From: an uncultured Pelagibacteraceae bacterium
GTDB lineage: Bacteria; Pseudomonadota; Alphaproteobacteria; Pelagibacterales; Pelagibacteraceae
Length of the DNA: 64,000 bases
Direction: 5' to 3'
Assembly (NCBI GenBank): GCA_902536765.1
Contig: CACAYM010000003.1
Span: 129,890 to 193,889 of the forward strand
Shown in pieces: positions 18,218 through 29,073 of this stretch; positions within the stretch are counted from its first letter, which is position 1; each line of letters begins with the position of its first letter. The notes under the pieces are model-generated. The model had not been told where the DNA came from and made no database searches. It worked only from the letters and a program-made list of their open reading frames with translations. The position numbers and the translations under genes are program-made.

Positions 18218-19450
18218 ATGCTGAAGGGTAAAAAGTTAAATTTTTTATTTATAATTTTTGTACTTATAGTTTTACAATTAATTTTTTCAAATAACCAGCT
18301 CCACAGTTTAGTTTATCTAATGAACATCAGTCAAAATGAATTATTTGCTGATTGGAATGTAATCATTTCTGCAATACAATGTAAGATTTCAGGTTTCGAC
18401 GTTTTTTTGGAAAATCCATGTGATAAATACAGACGTACCCATGTTTATGGTAGTATTTTTTTAAAAATACCTTTTTTTGAGAAATATTCTAATTTTTATT
18501 TAATATATTTTCCTTACACAATTATATCGGTTTATATATGTATAATTATTCTACACTTTAACTTGAAAAATACCATTGAGTTAATTTTGTGCACCCTTTT
18601 TATTTTTAGTCCACCTACACTACTTGCAATCGAAAGATTTAATAATGATATATTAGTATTTATACTTTTAATTACGGCATGCTATTCAAGGTCAAATTTT
18701 ACTAATTTTCTACTTATATCGTTTGCTACCATGGCAAAGTTTTATCCAATAGTTTCGTCAATTATTTTGATTTTAAGAGGAAAAAATTTTAATAGATTTT
18801 TTTATTTTTTTTTATTTTGGGTTTCGATAATAATTTTTTTTTATTATGAATTGAATAATATTAAAAAAATTTTTTTAATGAAAGACCAATTTATTGGAAG
18901 CTGGGGGATGTCATTTTCAATTAATAATATTTTTGTATTATCATCACCACTTCAAATAAGTATATCTAGAATAAATCTTATAATTTTTACACTCTTAGTT
19001 GCATTTTTTTTAATATTTACGTTTTTTTCAAAGACAAAAAAAATCAAAATATTTCAAAGTTACGATTTTAATAATTACCAAAACCGCCTTTTTTTTGTAG
19101 GGCTTATAATCTGTATATTAAATTATTTTGTTTTTACAAATTATTTTTATAGAGAAATTTTTTTATTTTTTATATATCCATTTTTAATTACCAACAAAAA
19201 TAATAATATCCTTATAAGAAATATTCTTTACTTTATAATTGGAAGACATATATTTTTTTTAATTTCGAACTATCTTTATTTGACGGTTTCAATAAAAAGT
19301 TATCCAGTGTTCTCTAAAATAAACTATTTTGTATCTATTAAACCCCTTTTAGATTTATTTTTAATATGCATGTTATCTGGAATTCTTTTAAGAATCTGTG
19401 CTAATTTACTTGAAGAGGTAATATTAAAAAAAAAATATGAAGTTAATTAG
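18218..19450 (+). CDS. polytopic membrane protein, GT87/DUF2029-like glycosyltransferase
   Basis: multiple TM segments; LLAIERFNNDILVFILL resembles the ExxN-D loop motif of membrane mannosyltransferase-like families. Confidence 0.5.
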   Translation: MLKGKKLNFLFIIFVLIVLQLIFSNNQLHSLVYLMNISQNELFADWNVIISAIQCKISGFDVFLENPCDKYRRTHVYGSIFLKIPFFEKYSNFYLIYFPYTIISVYICIIILHFNLKNTIELILCTLFIFSPPTLLAIERFNNDILVFILLITACYSRSNFTNFLLISFATMAKFYPIVSSIILILRGKNFNRFFYFFLFWVSIIIFFYYELNNIKKIFLMKDQFIGSWGMSFSINNIFVLSSPLQISISRINLIIFTLLVAFFLIFTFFSKTKKIKIFQSYDFNNYQNRLFFVGLIICILNYFVFTNYFYREIFLFFIYPFLITNKNNNILIRNILYFIIGRHIFFLISNYLYLTVSIKSYPVFSKINYFVSIKPLLDLFLICMLSGILLRICANLLEEVILKKKYEVN

Positions 19451-21203
19451 TAAAATAAATAATAACAATTTAGTACTTTTAATAATTTTTTTTTATTATT
19501 TTTTGGTTAGTGCCTTTCAAGCTTCTAATAATCATTGGAGCGCTAGATTAGATATGGATATTACCATGATTTACCAATCTTTGTTAATTTATTCTGGATA
19601 CGAACAAAGTTATATAGATCATCCAGCTTTCACAGATTTTTTAATATTAGGAGCTGTATATAAATTTTTGTCATTATTTTTTTCTAATTTTACAGTTAAT
19701 GAAATATTTAACTCTGACAATATAGATCAAAATTTGCAAAATCTTTATGCAGTTGCAAGGATATTAAATTCTTTTTATTTTTTTATTTATAGTGTTCTTA
19801 TTTACAAAATCTTACAAGAACTAAATATAAAAAAAATAATATGCATCCTAAGCACTATAATTATCATTTCTTTTCACAGTGTTTATGAAATATTATTTCT
19901 TATTAGAACTGAAATTGTATCTATAAATTTTGGTTTGTTAGGTTTTTATTTTTTACTAAAATTTTTAAATAGAAAAGAAAATTCTATTAATTGTTTTTTG
20001 TCAGGTTTTTTTATTTGTTTGGCTATTTTCTCAAAAGTACAGATTATCTTCTTTATATTTATTATAATATCGATATTGCCTTTTCTATTTAATTATTATG
20101 AGGAAAAAAAATTTAATAATATAGCTATAATCAATAGAAAATTTTTTTTATATTCTTCAATTTTTTTTGGCATATTATTTTTGTGTTACATATTTCTTGA
20201 ATTCAATTTTATATATCAGGAGTTAAATTTTGCTCTTACGCACAGAAGATACATACAAGGAATTCCACATTTTATTGATCCAATATTGTATTCTTTTTTT
20301 ATTCTATTTTATATTTTACTTATTAAATATTTATCATTAAAAAAAATAACAAACTTAAAAGATAATTTATCGGTAGTTTTTGCTCTCTTGTATGGAATTC
20401 TTTTGTGTATTAGTTCCTTATTCGCTTTAGACCTAATCGGATTAATTGAATTTAGAAAAATTACTTTATTTTTTTTGACAAATCCTATCCATATTATGTC
20501 AACATTTACAACAAAAATTCTAATTTTTTCAGAGTCGGTTGGTAAATTTAATTTAAATGATATTTTATTAGCTTTTAATCAGTTATTTTCAGAAAATTAT
20601 AAAATTTTCCAAAATAAAAAATTCGCTATTAAGTTTGGAACTATTTATGTTGAAGTTCTTGATTTATTCCGTTTCTTAATATCACTTATCGCAACTGTTT
20701 TAATTATAATTTTAATTATTTCAAAAAAATCTAAAAAAATTTTGGCTTTGTCGTTTTTATTATTTCTAGGAATGGTAATTTATATTGTAACATTTGGAGC
20801 AAGGTATTCTATAGGTTACAACATATACATATATCCGTTTTTTTTAATAATGGTCTCACTGATTTTAAATGCACTTGAAAGTAAAAAATTTACCTATGTT
20901 GTATTTTTAGTGATTCTTACTGTTTCACTCACAGAAATTTATCTTCTAAGAGATTTTCATAAATATCAATTTGCTCGCGAAAATAGAATATACGAAATTT
21001 GTAAAATTGAGCATTGGAAAAATTCACCAAACTATAATGAAAATAAGAATGCTAATTCATTCATACCCTTATCACGCCACCCAATGCTATTAATTCGACT
21101 ACTCATAGATAATGCAGAAGAGGAATTTTTTGTGAGCCATTGTGAACAACTAGAAAAAAAAGCTAGTTGGAAAACAAACTTCTTTAATATAAAAATTGAA
21201 TAA
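19437..21203 (+). CDS. polytopic membrane protein, GT-C-like
   Basis: about 12 hydrophobic segments, early loop with acidic residues (RLDMDITMIYQS); overlaps the preceding ORF. Confidence 0.45.
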   Translation: MKLISKINNNNLVLLIIFFYYFLVSAFQASNNHWSARLDMDITMIYQSLLIYSGYEQSYIDHPAFTDFLILGAVYKFLSLFFSNFTVNEIFNSDNIDQNLQNLYAVARILNSFYFFIYSVLIYKILQELNIKKIICILSTIIIISFHSVYEILFLIRTEIVSINFGLLGFYFLLKFLNRKENSINCFLSGFFICLAIFSKVQIIFFIFIIISILPFLFNYYEEKKFNNIAIINRKFFLYSSIFFGILFLCYIFLEFNFIYQELNFALTHRRYIQGIPHFIDPILYSFFILFYILLIKYLSLKKITNLKDNLSVVFALLYGILLCISSLFALDLIGLIEFRKITLFFLTNPIHIMSTFTTKILIFSESVGKFNLNDILLAFNQLFSENYKIFQNKKFAIKFGTIYVEVLDLFRFLISLIATVLIIILIISKKSKKILALSFLLFLGMVIYIVTFGARYSIGYNIYIYPFFLIMVSLILNALESKKFTYVVFLVILTVSLTEIYLLRDFHKYQFARENRIYEICKIEHWKNSPNYNENKNANSFIPLSRHPMLLIRLLIDNAEEEFFVSHCEQLEKKASWKTNFFNIKIE

Positions 21204-21222
21204 TATTCAAAAATAAATATTC

Positions 21223-22173
21223 ATGAAGTTAACTAAAGAACAACAGCAAGAGATAAAAGATCTACAATCTCAGGATAACAAAACCAAAAGAGTAGTAGCT
21301 CCACAACTTGAAAGTATACTATTTGAGGCAATTCCAATTTTAGACCATGGATTTGTAAGAGTTATAGATTATATGGGAGATGACACCTCAATTGTTCAAG
21401 CAGCAAGAGTTTCTTACGGAAAAGGTACAAAAAAAGTTTCAACTGACTCAGGCTTAATAAAATATTTGATGAGACATTGGCACAGTACTCCTTTTGAAAT
21501 GTGTGAAATTAAATATCACATTAAACTGCCAATTTTTATTGCGAGACAGTGGATAAGACATAGAACAGCAAATGTAAATGAATATTCAGCAAGGTATTCT
21601 ATTTTGGATAAAGAATTTTATCTTCCATCTCAGGAAAATCTTGCAGCACAATCTAAAAATAATAGACAAGGACGAGGAGAAGTATTAACTGGGGATCAGG
21701 CAGAGGAAGTTTTGAATTTATTAAAAAGTGACGCTGAGAGAACTTATGATAATTATGAAACGATGTTGAATGAAAGATATGATGGAACTGTAATAAATGA
21801 GAAAAAATCAGGTTTAGCAAGAGAACTTGCTAGAATGAACTTAACACTTAATACTTATACTCAATGGTATTGGAAAACAGATTTATTAAATCTAATGAAT
21901 TTTTTAAGATTAAGAGCTGATAGCCATGCACAATATGAAATTCGAGCATATGCTGATGTAATGCTAGATACTCTAAAAAAATGGGTACCAATTACTTTTG
22001 AGGCTTTCATGGATTATAGAGTTGGTGGAACAGAAGTATCCTCAAAAGGTAAAAGGGTTTTAAAAGATTTAATTTCAGGAAAGAATATTAACATTGACTC
22101 TTCAGGTTTGTCCAAAAGAGAGTGGAATGAGCTAATGAATGCTTTCGATTTAGATAAAAAAATTGTAAAATAG
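21223..22173 (+). CDS. thyX: FAD-dependent thymidylate synthase ThyX
   Basis: [19 protein letters not shown] ThyX signature (RHRxxxxNExSxR). Confidence 0.97.
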   Translation: MKLTKEQQQEIKDLQSQDNKTKRVVAPQLESILFEAIPILDHGFVRVIDYMGDDTSIVQAARVSYGKGTKKVSTDSGLIKYLMRHWHSTPFEMCEIKYHIKLPIFIARQWIRHRTANVNEYSARYSILDKEFYLPSQENLAAQSKNNRQGRGEVLTGDQAEEVLNLLKSDAERTYDNYETMLNERYDGTVINEKKSGLARELARMNLTLNTYTQWYWKTDLLNLMNFLRLRADSHAQYEIRAYADVMLDTLKKWVPITFEAFMDYRVGGTEVSSKGKRVLKDLISGKNINIDSSGLSKREWNELMNAFDLDKKIVK

Positions 22174-22176
22174 TAC

Positions 22177-22563
22177 ATGCAACCAAAAATAAAATTGCCA
22201 ACAAATAGAAACTTTGGAATAGTTTTTTCTATAGTTTTTTTAATTATAGCTTTGTGGCCTTTACTTAAACAAAATGATGTAAGATTATGGTCTTTATCTA
22301 TATCCGGAATTTTCTTTGCACTAGGTCTATTAAATTCAAAACTACTTTTGCCTCTAAACAAAATTTGGTTCAAATTTGGAATACTTTTAGGAAGCATTAT
22401 AGCTCCAATAGTTATGGGTATAGTTTTTTTTTTAGTTGTAACACCAACTGGTTTTATAATGAAACTTTTGAGGAAAGATTTATTAAATTTAAAGAAAAAT
22501 GAAAAAGAAACCTATTGGCTTGATAAAGATAATTCAAATAGTAGTTTAAAAAATCAGTTCTAA
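22177..22563 (+). CDS. SxtJ-like small membrane protein
   Basis: NRNFGIVFSIVFLIIALWPLL...RLWSLSISGIFFALGLL...KIWFKFGILLGSIIAPIVMGIVFFLVVTPTG. Confidence 0.75.
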   Translation: MQPKIKLPTNRNFGIVFSIVFLIIALWPLLKQNDVRLWSLSISGIFFALGLLNSKLLLPLNKIWFKFGILLGSIIAPIVMGIVFFLVVTPTGFIMKLLRKDLLNLKKNEKETYWLDKDNSNSSLKNQF

Positions 22564-22569
22564 ATAAAA

Positions 22570-22719
22570 ATGAATTTTTTAATTGAATTTTGGAATTTTT
22601 TAAAAGTTAGAAAAAAATTTTGGTTATTACCCATTATATTAGTTTTAGCTTTATTTGGTGGGCTAATAATTTTGAGCCAAGGTTCTGCTGTAGCACCGTT
22701 CATTTATACAATATTTTAA
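22570..22719 (+). CDS. 49-aa membrane protein, DUF5989/SxtK-like (not in the ORF track)
   Basis: MNFLIEFWNFLKVRKKFWLLPIILVLALFGGLIILSQGSAVAPFIYTIF*; lies between sxtJ-like and carbamoyltransferase genes. Confidence 0.75.
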   Translation: MNFLIEFWNFLKVRKKFWLLPIILVLALFGGLIILSQGSAVAPFIYTIF

Positions 22720-22722
22720 TCT

Positions 22723-24558
22723 GTGGTTTCAATATTAGGAATTTCCGCATTTTATCATGATAGTGCAGCAGCAATTTTAGTTGATGGAAAAATTATAGCA
22801 GCAGCGCAAGAAGAAAGATTTACAAGAAAAAAACACGACTCAAGTTACCCTTATAATGCAGTTGAATTTGTATTAAAATTCGCAAAATTAAAACTATCAG
22901 AAATAGATCATATAGTTTTTTATGAAAAACCTTTTTTAAAATTTGAAAGACTTTTAGAAACTTATGTCGCATTTGCACCTAGAGGGTTTAAACAATTTAC
23001 AAAGTCCATGCCTTCATGGTTAAGAGAAAAGCTCTTTCAAAAAAATATGTTATTTAAATTTTTACAGGAACATGACAACGAATTTGTTGATGAAAAAAAG
23101 ATTTTTTTTTCTGAACACCATTTAAGTCATGCTGCTAGTGCTTTTTTTCCTTCGCCTTATAATGATGCAATTATTCTTACTGCAGATGGAGTAGGCGAAT
23201 GGGCTACAACTACAGTAGCAATTGGTAACAGAGAAAATTTATCAATTAAAAAAGAAATTCATTTTCCTCATTCATTGGGTCTTTTGTATTCTGCTTTCAC
23301 TTTTTATACAGGATTTAAAGTAAATAGTGGGGAATATAAACTTATGGGTTTAGCACCATATGGTGAACCTAAATATATTAATTTAATTAAAGATAATTTG
23401 ATTGATATTAAAAAAGATGGATCATTTAAACTTGAGCAAGAATTTTTTGATTATGCAACAGGATTAAAAATGACCAGTAGTAAATTTGATAAGTTATTTA
23501 ATCAAAAACCTAGAGATAGTAAAAAAGAAAAATTAACGCAATTTCACATGGATATAGCTGCCTCAATTCAGAAAGTAACAGAGGAGGTAATGATAAAAAT
23601 GGCAAGATCTTTAAGAACTGAGTTTAATATAAAAAATTTGTGTCTAGCTGGAGGTGTAGCATTAAATTGCGTTGCAAATGGAAAAATTCTTGAGAAAAAA
23701 ATTTTTGATAATATTTGGATACAGCCTGCTGCTGGTGATGCCGGAGGATCATTAGGTGCAGCTTTGGCTCTTTGGCATTTAGAACTTAAACGTGAAAGAA
23801 AAATATCAAATAATGATATGAAAGGCTCTTATCTGGGTCCAAGTTTTTCACAAAAAGAAATTGAAAACGAGCTAAAAAGTTTAAATGCAAACTTTGAGGT
23901 TTTAGATGAAAAAGAACTAATCGATAAAACAGCTGAGAGTTTAAAACTAGGAGATGCCATTGGATGGTTTCAGGGTAGAATGGAGTTTGGACCTAGAGCT
24001 CTTGGAGGAAGATCGATACTTGGAGATCCAAGATCGCCATCTATGCAAAAAAATTTAAATTTAAAAGTCAAATATAGAGAAAGCTTTAGACCTTTTGCAC
24101 CTTCAGTCTTGCGAGAAGATGTAGATAAATGGTTTAAGATAAATGTAGATAGTCCGTACATGCTTTTAGTTGCAGATGTTTTGGATAGTAAAAAAATTAA
24201 TATGACACCAGAAGAAAAAAAATTATTTGGCATAGATAAATTAAATATTAAAAGATCAGATATACCTGCTGTTACTCATGTTGATTATTCAGCAAGAATA
24301 CAGACCGTTCACAATGAGACAAATCCTAAATATTATTCCTTAATTAAAAAATTTAAAGAAATTACAAATTGCCCAGTTTTAATAAATACATCTTTTAATG
24401 TGAGAGGTGAGCCGATAGTTAACACTCCTACTGATGCTTTTAATTGCTTTATGGGAACAGAATTAGATAAATTAGTTATTGGAAACTGCTTTCTAAATAA
24501 AAAGGATCAGAGCCCTAATTTAAAAAAAGATTATAAAAATGAATTCGAATTGGATTAG
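22723..24558 (+). CDS. NodU/CmcH/SxtI family carbamoyltransferase
   Basis: ILGISAFYHDSAAAIL, EHHLSHAASAFFPSP, LAGGVALNCVANGKI, EFGPRALGGRSILGDPR. Confidence 0.95.
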   Translation: MVSILGISAFYHDSAAAILVDGKIIAAAQEERFTRKKHDSSYPYNAVEFVLKFAKLKLSEIDHIVFYEKPFLKFERLLETYVAFAPRGFKQFTKSMPSWLREKLFQKNMLFKFLQEHDNEFVDEKKIFFSEHHLSHAASAFFPSPYNDAIILTADGVGEWATTTVAIGNRENLSIKKEIHFPHSLGLLYSAFTFYTGFKVNSGEYKLMGLAPYGEPKYINLIKDNLIDIKKDGSFKLEQEFFDYATGLKMTSSKFDKLFNQKPRDSKKEKLTQFHMDIAASIQKVTEEVMIKMARSLRTEFNIKNLCLAGGVALNCVANGKILEKKIFDNIWIQPAAGDAGGSLGAALALWHLELKRERKISNNDMKGSYLGPSFSQKEIENELKSLNANFEVLDEKELIDKTAESLKLGDAIGWFQGRMEFGPRALGGRSILGDPRSPSMQKNLNLKVKYRESFRPFAPSVLREDVDKWFKINVDSPYMLLVADVLDSKKINMTPEEKKLFGIDKLNIKRSDIPAVTHVDYSARIQTVHNETNPKYYSLIKKFKEITNCPVLINTSFNVRGEPIVNTPTDAFNCFMGTELDKLVIGNCFLNKKDQSPNLKKDYKNEFELD

Positions 24559-24582
24559 TTAGATAAAATATTTTTAATTAAC

Positions 24583-24607
24583 GGAGCTAGTTCTGCGGCT
24601 CTTTTTA
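24583..24607 (+). terminator. weak rho-independent terminator-like hairpin after the carbamoyltransferase gene
   Basis: GGAGC-TAGTTCTGCG-GCTCTTTTT. Confidence 0.3.
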
Positions 24608-24639
24608 AATTTCAATCTCATAGTTTAACTTACTATACT

Positions 24640-25434
24640 TTATAATTTGAAATTCGAATTAATTTTTTTCGCTAGTTCCAAATAAATTTTAGAAATTTCA
24701 TGTTCAGGTTCGCTTTCAACGATAGGTTTTCCTTGATCTCCATATTTACCAACTTCAGGATAAATAGGTATTTCACCTAAAAAGTCTTTATTAAATTCTT
24801 TTGCTGTTCTTTCTACACCTCCTTTTCCAAAGATTTCATGTTTTTTTCCATCTTCTGAAACAAAAAAACTCATATTATCAATTAAGCCTATAATTTTTGT
24901 ACCCAATTTATCAAACATCTTTATTCCTCTTTTTACATCTTGAAGTGCTAACTCTTGTGGAGTTGAAATAATTATGGCGCCATCCATTTTAATTTCTTGT
25001 GCAAATGTTAATTGCGTATCACCGGTCCCTGGGGGCATATCTACAATGATAAAATCAAGATCTTTCCAATCAACTTTTTGAGTAAAGGTTTTTATTGCAC
25101 TAGTCACCATTGGACCTCTCCATATCATAGGGGTTTGTTCATCTGTTAAAAAACCTATAGACATACATTGTATATCGAATTTATTTATAGGAATTAATTT
25201 ACCCTCTTCACTTTTTGGCTTCTCATTAATAGAAAAAAGTTTTGGAAGCGATGGTCCATATATATCGGCATCTAATAATCCAACTTTGCATCCAGACTTT
25301 TTTAATGCTAAGGCAAAATTTGTTGCAAAAGTAGATTTTCCAACACCACCTTTTGCACTTGAAATTGCAATAGTAAATTTAGTACCCTGAATGGGGTTTT
25401 TTATAAACTTTTTTCTGGGTTTTGCTTGTTCCAT
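24640..25434 (-). CDS. mrp: Mrp/NBP35-type iron-sulfur carrier P-loop ATPase
   Basis: ISSAKGGVGKSTFATN deviant Walker A, GLLDADIYGPSLPKL, MPPGTGD. Confidence 0.93.
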   Translation of the reverse strand: MEQAKPRKKFIKNPIQGTKFTIAISSAKGGVGKSTFATNFALALKKSGCKVGLLDADIYGPSLPKLFSINEKPKSEEGKLIPINKFDIQCMSIGFLTDEQTPMIWRGPMVTSAIKTFTQKVDWKDLDFIIVDMPPGTGDTQLTFAQEIKMDGAIIISTPQELALQDVKRGIKMFDKLGTKIIGLIDNMSFFVSEDGKKHEIFGKGGVERTAKEFNKDFLGEIPIYPEVGKYGDQGKPIVESEPEHEISKIYLELAKKINSNFKL

Positions 25435-25506
25435 TGCTTCAATTAGTACTATTTTGACCTTTTAACTTATCTTGTTTTTCAAATTAAAGACACTATATAG
25501 AGTGTC

Positions 25507-26604
25507 ATGGTTGATGATTTTAGAGGCAGAGGCGGAAGTCCTTGGGGATCCCCCCCAGGAGGAGGTGGAAATGGTTCGGGTAGAAAAGGACCTACACCGC
25601 CAGATATTGATGAAATTATTAGGAGCCTCCAAGATAAAATAAATAAATTTATGCCAGGTGGAGCTGCTAAAGGTGGCAAACCTATACTTTTCGGGTTAAT
25701 AATTTTATTAGTGATTTGGGCTTTGAGCGGACTTTACAGAGTCTTACCTGACGAGCAAGGAGTTGTTTTAAGATTTGGAAAATTTGTAAAAACTACGCAA
25801 CCAGGATTAAATTATCACATACCATTTCCAGTGGAAAGTGTTCTTACCCCAAAAGTTACAAAAGTTAACAGAATAGATATTGGTTTCAGGTCTGAGAGAG
25901 ATAGCGGGTTCACTTCTTCTGCAGTAGCTGACGTTCCCGAAGAGAGTTTAATGTTAACTGGTGATGAAAATATTGTAAATATTGACTTTTCAGTTTTTTG
26001 GGTAATTAAAGATGCTGGAAATTTTTTATTTAAAATTCAAGATCCAGAAGGAACCGTTAAAGCAGCAGCAGAAACAGCAATGAGAGAGGTTATTGCAAGA
26101 AGTAATATTCAACCAATTTTAACTGAGGGAAGATCAAAAATTGAGACAGACACGCAAGAAATTATACAATCAATATTAGATGAATACACTAGTGGAATTC
26201 AAGTTACGCAAGTTCAAACACAAAAAGCCGACCCACCAGATCAAGTTATAGATGCATTTAGAGATGTACAAGCAGCTAGAGCTGATATGGAAAGATCAAA
26301 AAACGAAGCTGAGGCATATGCTAACGATGTTATTCCAAGAGCTAGAGGAGAGGCTGCTAAAATTTTACAAGCTGCAGAGGCTTACAAAAAAGAAGTTGTT
26401 GCTAAAGCCGAAGGTGAAGCAAGTAGATTTCTAGCTATTTTTAATGAATACAAAAATGCAAAACAGGTAACTCAAGAAAGAATGTATTTGGAAACAATGG
26501 AAAAAGTATTAGCCGATATAGACAAGGTCATAATTGATAAAGAAGCTGGGTCTGGAGTTGTGCCATATCTTCCATTACCAGAATTAAAGAAAGCAACAAA
26601 TTAA
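25507..26604 (+). CDS. hflK: FtsH protease modulator HflK
   Basis: Gly/Pro-rich N-terminus, SPFH domain (DEQGVVLRFGKFVKTTQPGLNYHIPFP). Confidence 0.95.
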   Translation: MVDDFRGRGGSPWGSPPGGGGNGSGRKGPTPPDIDEIIRSLQDKINKFMPGGAAKGGKPILFGLIILLVIWALSGLYRVLPDEQGVVLRFGKFVKTTQPGLNYHIPFPVESVLTPKVTKVNRIDIGFRSERDSGFTSSAVADVPEESLMLTGDENIVNIDFSVFWVIKDAGNFLFKIQDPEGTVKAAAETAMREVIARSNIQPILTEGRSKIETDTQEIIQSILDEYTSGIQVTQVQTQKADPPDQVIDAFRDVQAARADMERSKNEAEAYANDVIPRARGEAAKILQAAEAYKKEVVAKAEGEASRFLAIFNEYKNAKQVTQERMYLETMEKVLADIDKVIIDKEAGSGVVPYLPLPELKKATN

Positions 26605-26605
26605 T

Positions 26606-27472
26606 ATGAAAAAGATAATTTTACCACTTATAGCTGTAATTGTCGCGACTGCATATTTTTCAATTTTTATTGTCAAAGAAGTAAACCAAGCAATTGTATT
26701 ACAATTCGGTGACCCAAAAAGAATAATTACAAATCCAGGTTTAAATTTTAAACTTCCATTTATTCAAAACGTAGTTTTTCTTGATAAAAGAATTTTGAAT
26801 TTAGATGCTCCACCAGAAGAGGTAATTGCGTCAGATCAAAAAAGACTTATTGTTGATGCATTTGCCAGATTCCAAATTATTGATCCTTTGAAATTTTATA
26901 TTTCAGTTGGAAACGAAAGAGTTGCAAGATCTAGATTATCAACGATTATAAACTCTAGGATAAGAAGTGTATTAGGTACACAAAGACTTCAAACTTTATT
27001 ATCAGAAGATAGAACAAAACAAATGGCTTTGATACAAGAAGGTGTAAATAATGAAGCTGAAAAATTTGGTATAAAAATTATTGATGTTAGAATTAAAAGA
27101 GCAGACCTTCCACAGGCTAACAGCGATGCTATTTTTGCTAGAATGCAAACTGAAAGAAATAGAGAAGCAAAAGAATTTAGAGCGAAAGGAGCTGAAATGG
27201 CTGTGACTATTACATCAACTGCTGATAAGGAAGTAACAGTAATTTTAGCAGATGCGCAAAAAAAATCTGAGATTATGAAGGGTGAGGGTGATGGTCAGAG
27301 AAATAAAATTTTTGCTGACGCATTTGGTCAAGATCCACAATTCTTTGCTTTTTATAGAGCGATGCAAGCTTATGAAAAAGCTCTTATTGGAGGGGAAACC
27401 TCTTTAGTATTGTCCCCGGATAGTGAATTTTTTAAATTTTTTGGAAACGTAAAATCTAAAGCTACTCCATAA
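26606..27472 (+). CDS. hflC: FtsH protease modulator HflC
   Basis: VNQAIVLQFGDPKRIITNPGLNFKLPF; directly follows hflK. Confidence 0.95.
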   Translation: MKKIILPLIAVIVATAYFSIFIVKEVNQAIVLQFGDPKRIITNPGLNFKLPFIQNVVFLDKRILNLDAPPEEVIASDQKRLIVDAFARFQIIDPLKFYISVGNERVARSRLSTIINSRIRSVLGTQRLQTLLSEDRTKQMALIQEGVNNEAEKFGIKIIDVRIKRADLPQANSDAIFARMQTERNREAKEFRAKGAEMAVTITSTADKEVTVILADAQKKSEIMKGEGDGQRNKIFADAFGQDPQFFAFYRAMQAYEKALIGGETSLVLSPDSEFFKFFGNVKSKATP

Positions 27473-27479
27473 TTAATTC

Positions 27480-27665
27480 ATGAATGAATTGATCATTGCT
27501 TTTGGTCTATTCTTATTTATTGAAGGTATTTTATATGCCATATTTCCATCAAAAATGAAAAATATGCTTAAAAAAATAGACATGTTGAAAATATCTCAGA
27601 TTAGATTTTCAGGTCTGACATTTGCAATTATTGGATTTGTAATTGTATGGTACTTTAAAACATAA
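27480..27665 (+). CDS. DUF2065 small membrane protein
   Basis: FGLFLFIEGILYAIFPSKMKNMLKKI...FSGLTFAIIGFVIVW. Confidence 0.8.
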   Translation: MNELIIAFGLFLFIEGILYAIFPSKMKNMLKKIDMLKISQIRFSGLTFAIIGFVIVWYFKT

Positions 27666-29070
27666 AATGAAACATAGATTTTTAAAAACAGCATTAATTT
27701 TTGTTTTGACTGTAAGTTTCACTTATAGTGTTAAGGCTCAAAATGTACCTAATTCATTCGCTGATTTAGCAGAAAAGTTAATGCCATCTGTTGTGAATAT
27801 TTCAACAACTCAAACAGTTGTATCTAGACAAAACCCTTTTCCTTTTGAATTCCCTCCCGGTTCACCTTTTGAGGATATGTTTAAAGAATTTGGAACTCCA
27901 CAAGAAAGAAAAGCGAGCGCTCTCGGATCAGGTTTTATAATTGATGAAAAAGGTCTTGTTATTACAAATAATCACGTAATAAAAGGTGCTGAAGATATTT
28001 TAGTAAGATTTAATGATGATAAAGAATATAGCGCTGAAATAATTGGTTCAGATCCATTATCTGATATTGCTGTTTTACAAATTGATTCTGACGATATATT
28101 TACTCCAGTAAAATTTGGGAACTCAGATAAAGCAAGAATAGGAGATTGGGTAATAGCTATAGGTAATCCTTTCGGTTTAGGAGGTACTGTTACAGCTGGA
28201 ATTATATCTGCAAGAAATAGAAGTATAGGTCTCACTAGATACGAAGACTATATTCAAACTGATGCTTCAATTAACCAAGGTAATTCAGGAGGACCATTAT
28301 TTGACATGGATGGAAACGTAATTGGAATTAATACTGCAATATTAGGACAGTCTGGTTCAATAGGAATTGGTTTCGCAATTCCTTCAAATAGTGCAGAATT
28401 AGTTATTGATCAATTAATTGAATTTGGAGAAACAAAAAGAGGATGGCTAGGAGTAAGAATTCAACAAGTTACAAAAGAAATTGCAGAAGCTGAACAATTA
28501 GGAAAGCCAAGAGGAGCATTAGTATCAAGTGTATCAGATGGCAGTCCTTCAGATAAAGGCGGAGTTAAAGCGGGTGATATAATTTTGGAGTTCGATGGCA
28601 AAAAAATTAATGAGATGAAAGAACTTCCAATGATAGTTGCTCAAACAAAAGTTGGAAAGATTGTTAATGTTAAGATATGGAGAAACAAGAAACTTATTAA
28701 TAAAAAAATTACTTTAGGAAGATTAGAAACATCAGAAGATTTCAAAGAAACAAAGCCAAAACTAGTTAAATCTTCTAGAATTGAAAATCTTAAAATTGAA
28801 GTGAGACCACTTAAGAAAGAAGATATAACTAATAGAGGATTACCATCAAATACTACTGGAGTTGTTATAACTAAAATTGACAATGATAGTCCAATAGCTA
28901 ATCTAGCAATAAACAATATAATAATAGAAGCACAAAAAAGAAAAATTAAAACACCTGGTGACTTAGATAATATTATGAAGTCAGCTGTGATGGCAAAAAA
29001 TAAATCTATAGTTATTGTTATTTACAATAATCAAAATCAAAAGAGTTATATCGGCGTCAAACTTGACTAG
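27643..29070 (+). CDS. degP: Do-like periplasmic serine protease, DegP family (start probably 27667, MKHRFLK)
   Basis: LGSGFIIDEKGLVITNNHVI, DPLSDIAVLQI, QGNSGGPLF triad motifs, PDZ domain. Confidence 0.95.
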   Translation: MYGTLKHKMKHRFLKTALIFVLTVSFTYSVKAQNVPNSFADLAEKLMPSVVNISTTQTVVSRQNPFPFEFPPGSPFEDMFKEFGTPQERKASALGSGFIIDEKGLVITNNHVIKGAEDILVRFNDDKEYSAEIIGSDPLSDIAVLQIDSDDIFTPVKFGNSDKARIGDWVIAIGNPFGLGGTVTAGIISARNRSIGLTRYEDYIQTDASINQGNSGGPLFDMDGNVIGINTAILGQSGSIGIGFAIPSNSAELVIDQLIEFGETKRGWLGVRIQQVTKEIAEAEQLGKPRGALVSSVSDGSPSDKGGVKAGDIILEFDGKKINEMKELPMIVAQTKVGKIVNVKIWRNKKLINKKITLGRLETSEDFKETKPKLVKSSRIENLKIEVRPLKKEDITNRGLPSNTTGVVITKIDNDSPIANLAINNIIIEAQKRKIKTPGDLDNIMKSAVMAKNKSIVIVIYNNQNQKSYIGVKLD

Positions 29071-29073
29071 GAT

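Noticed and set aside
25479-25679. 66-aa proline-rich antisense ORF
   Set aside because: Complement of the Gly-rich HflK N-terminus; spurious.
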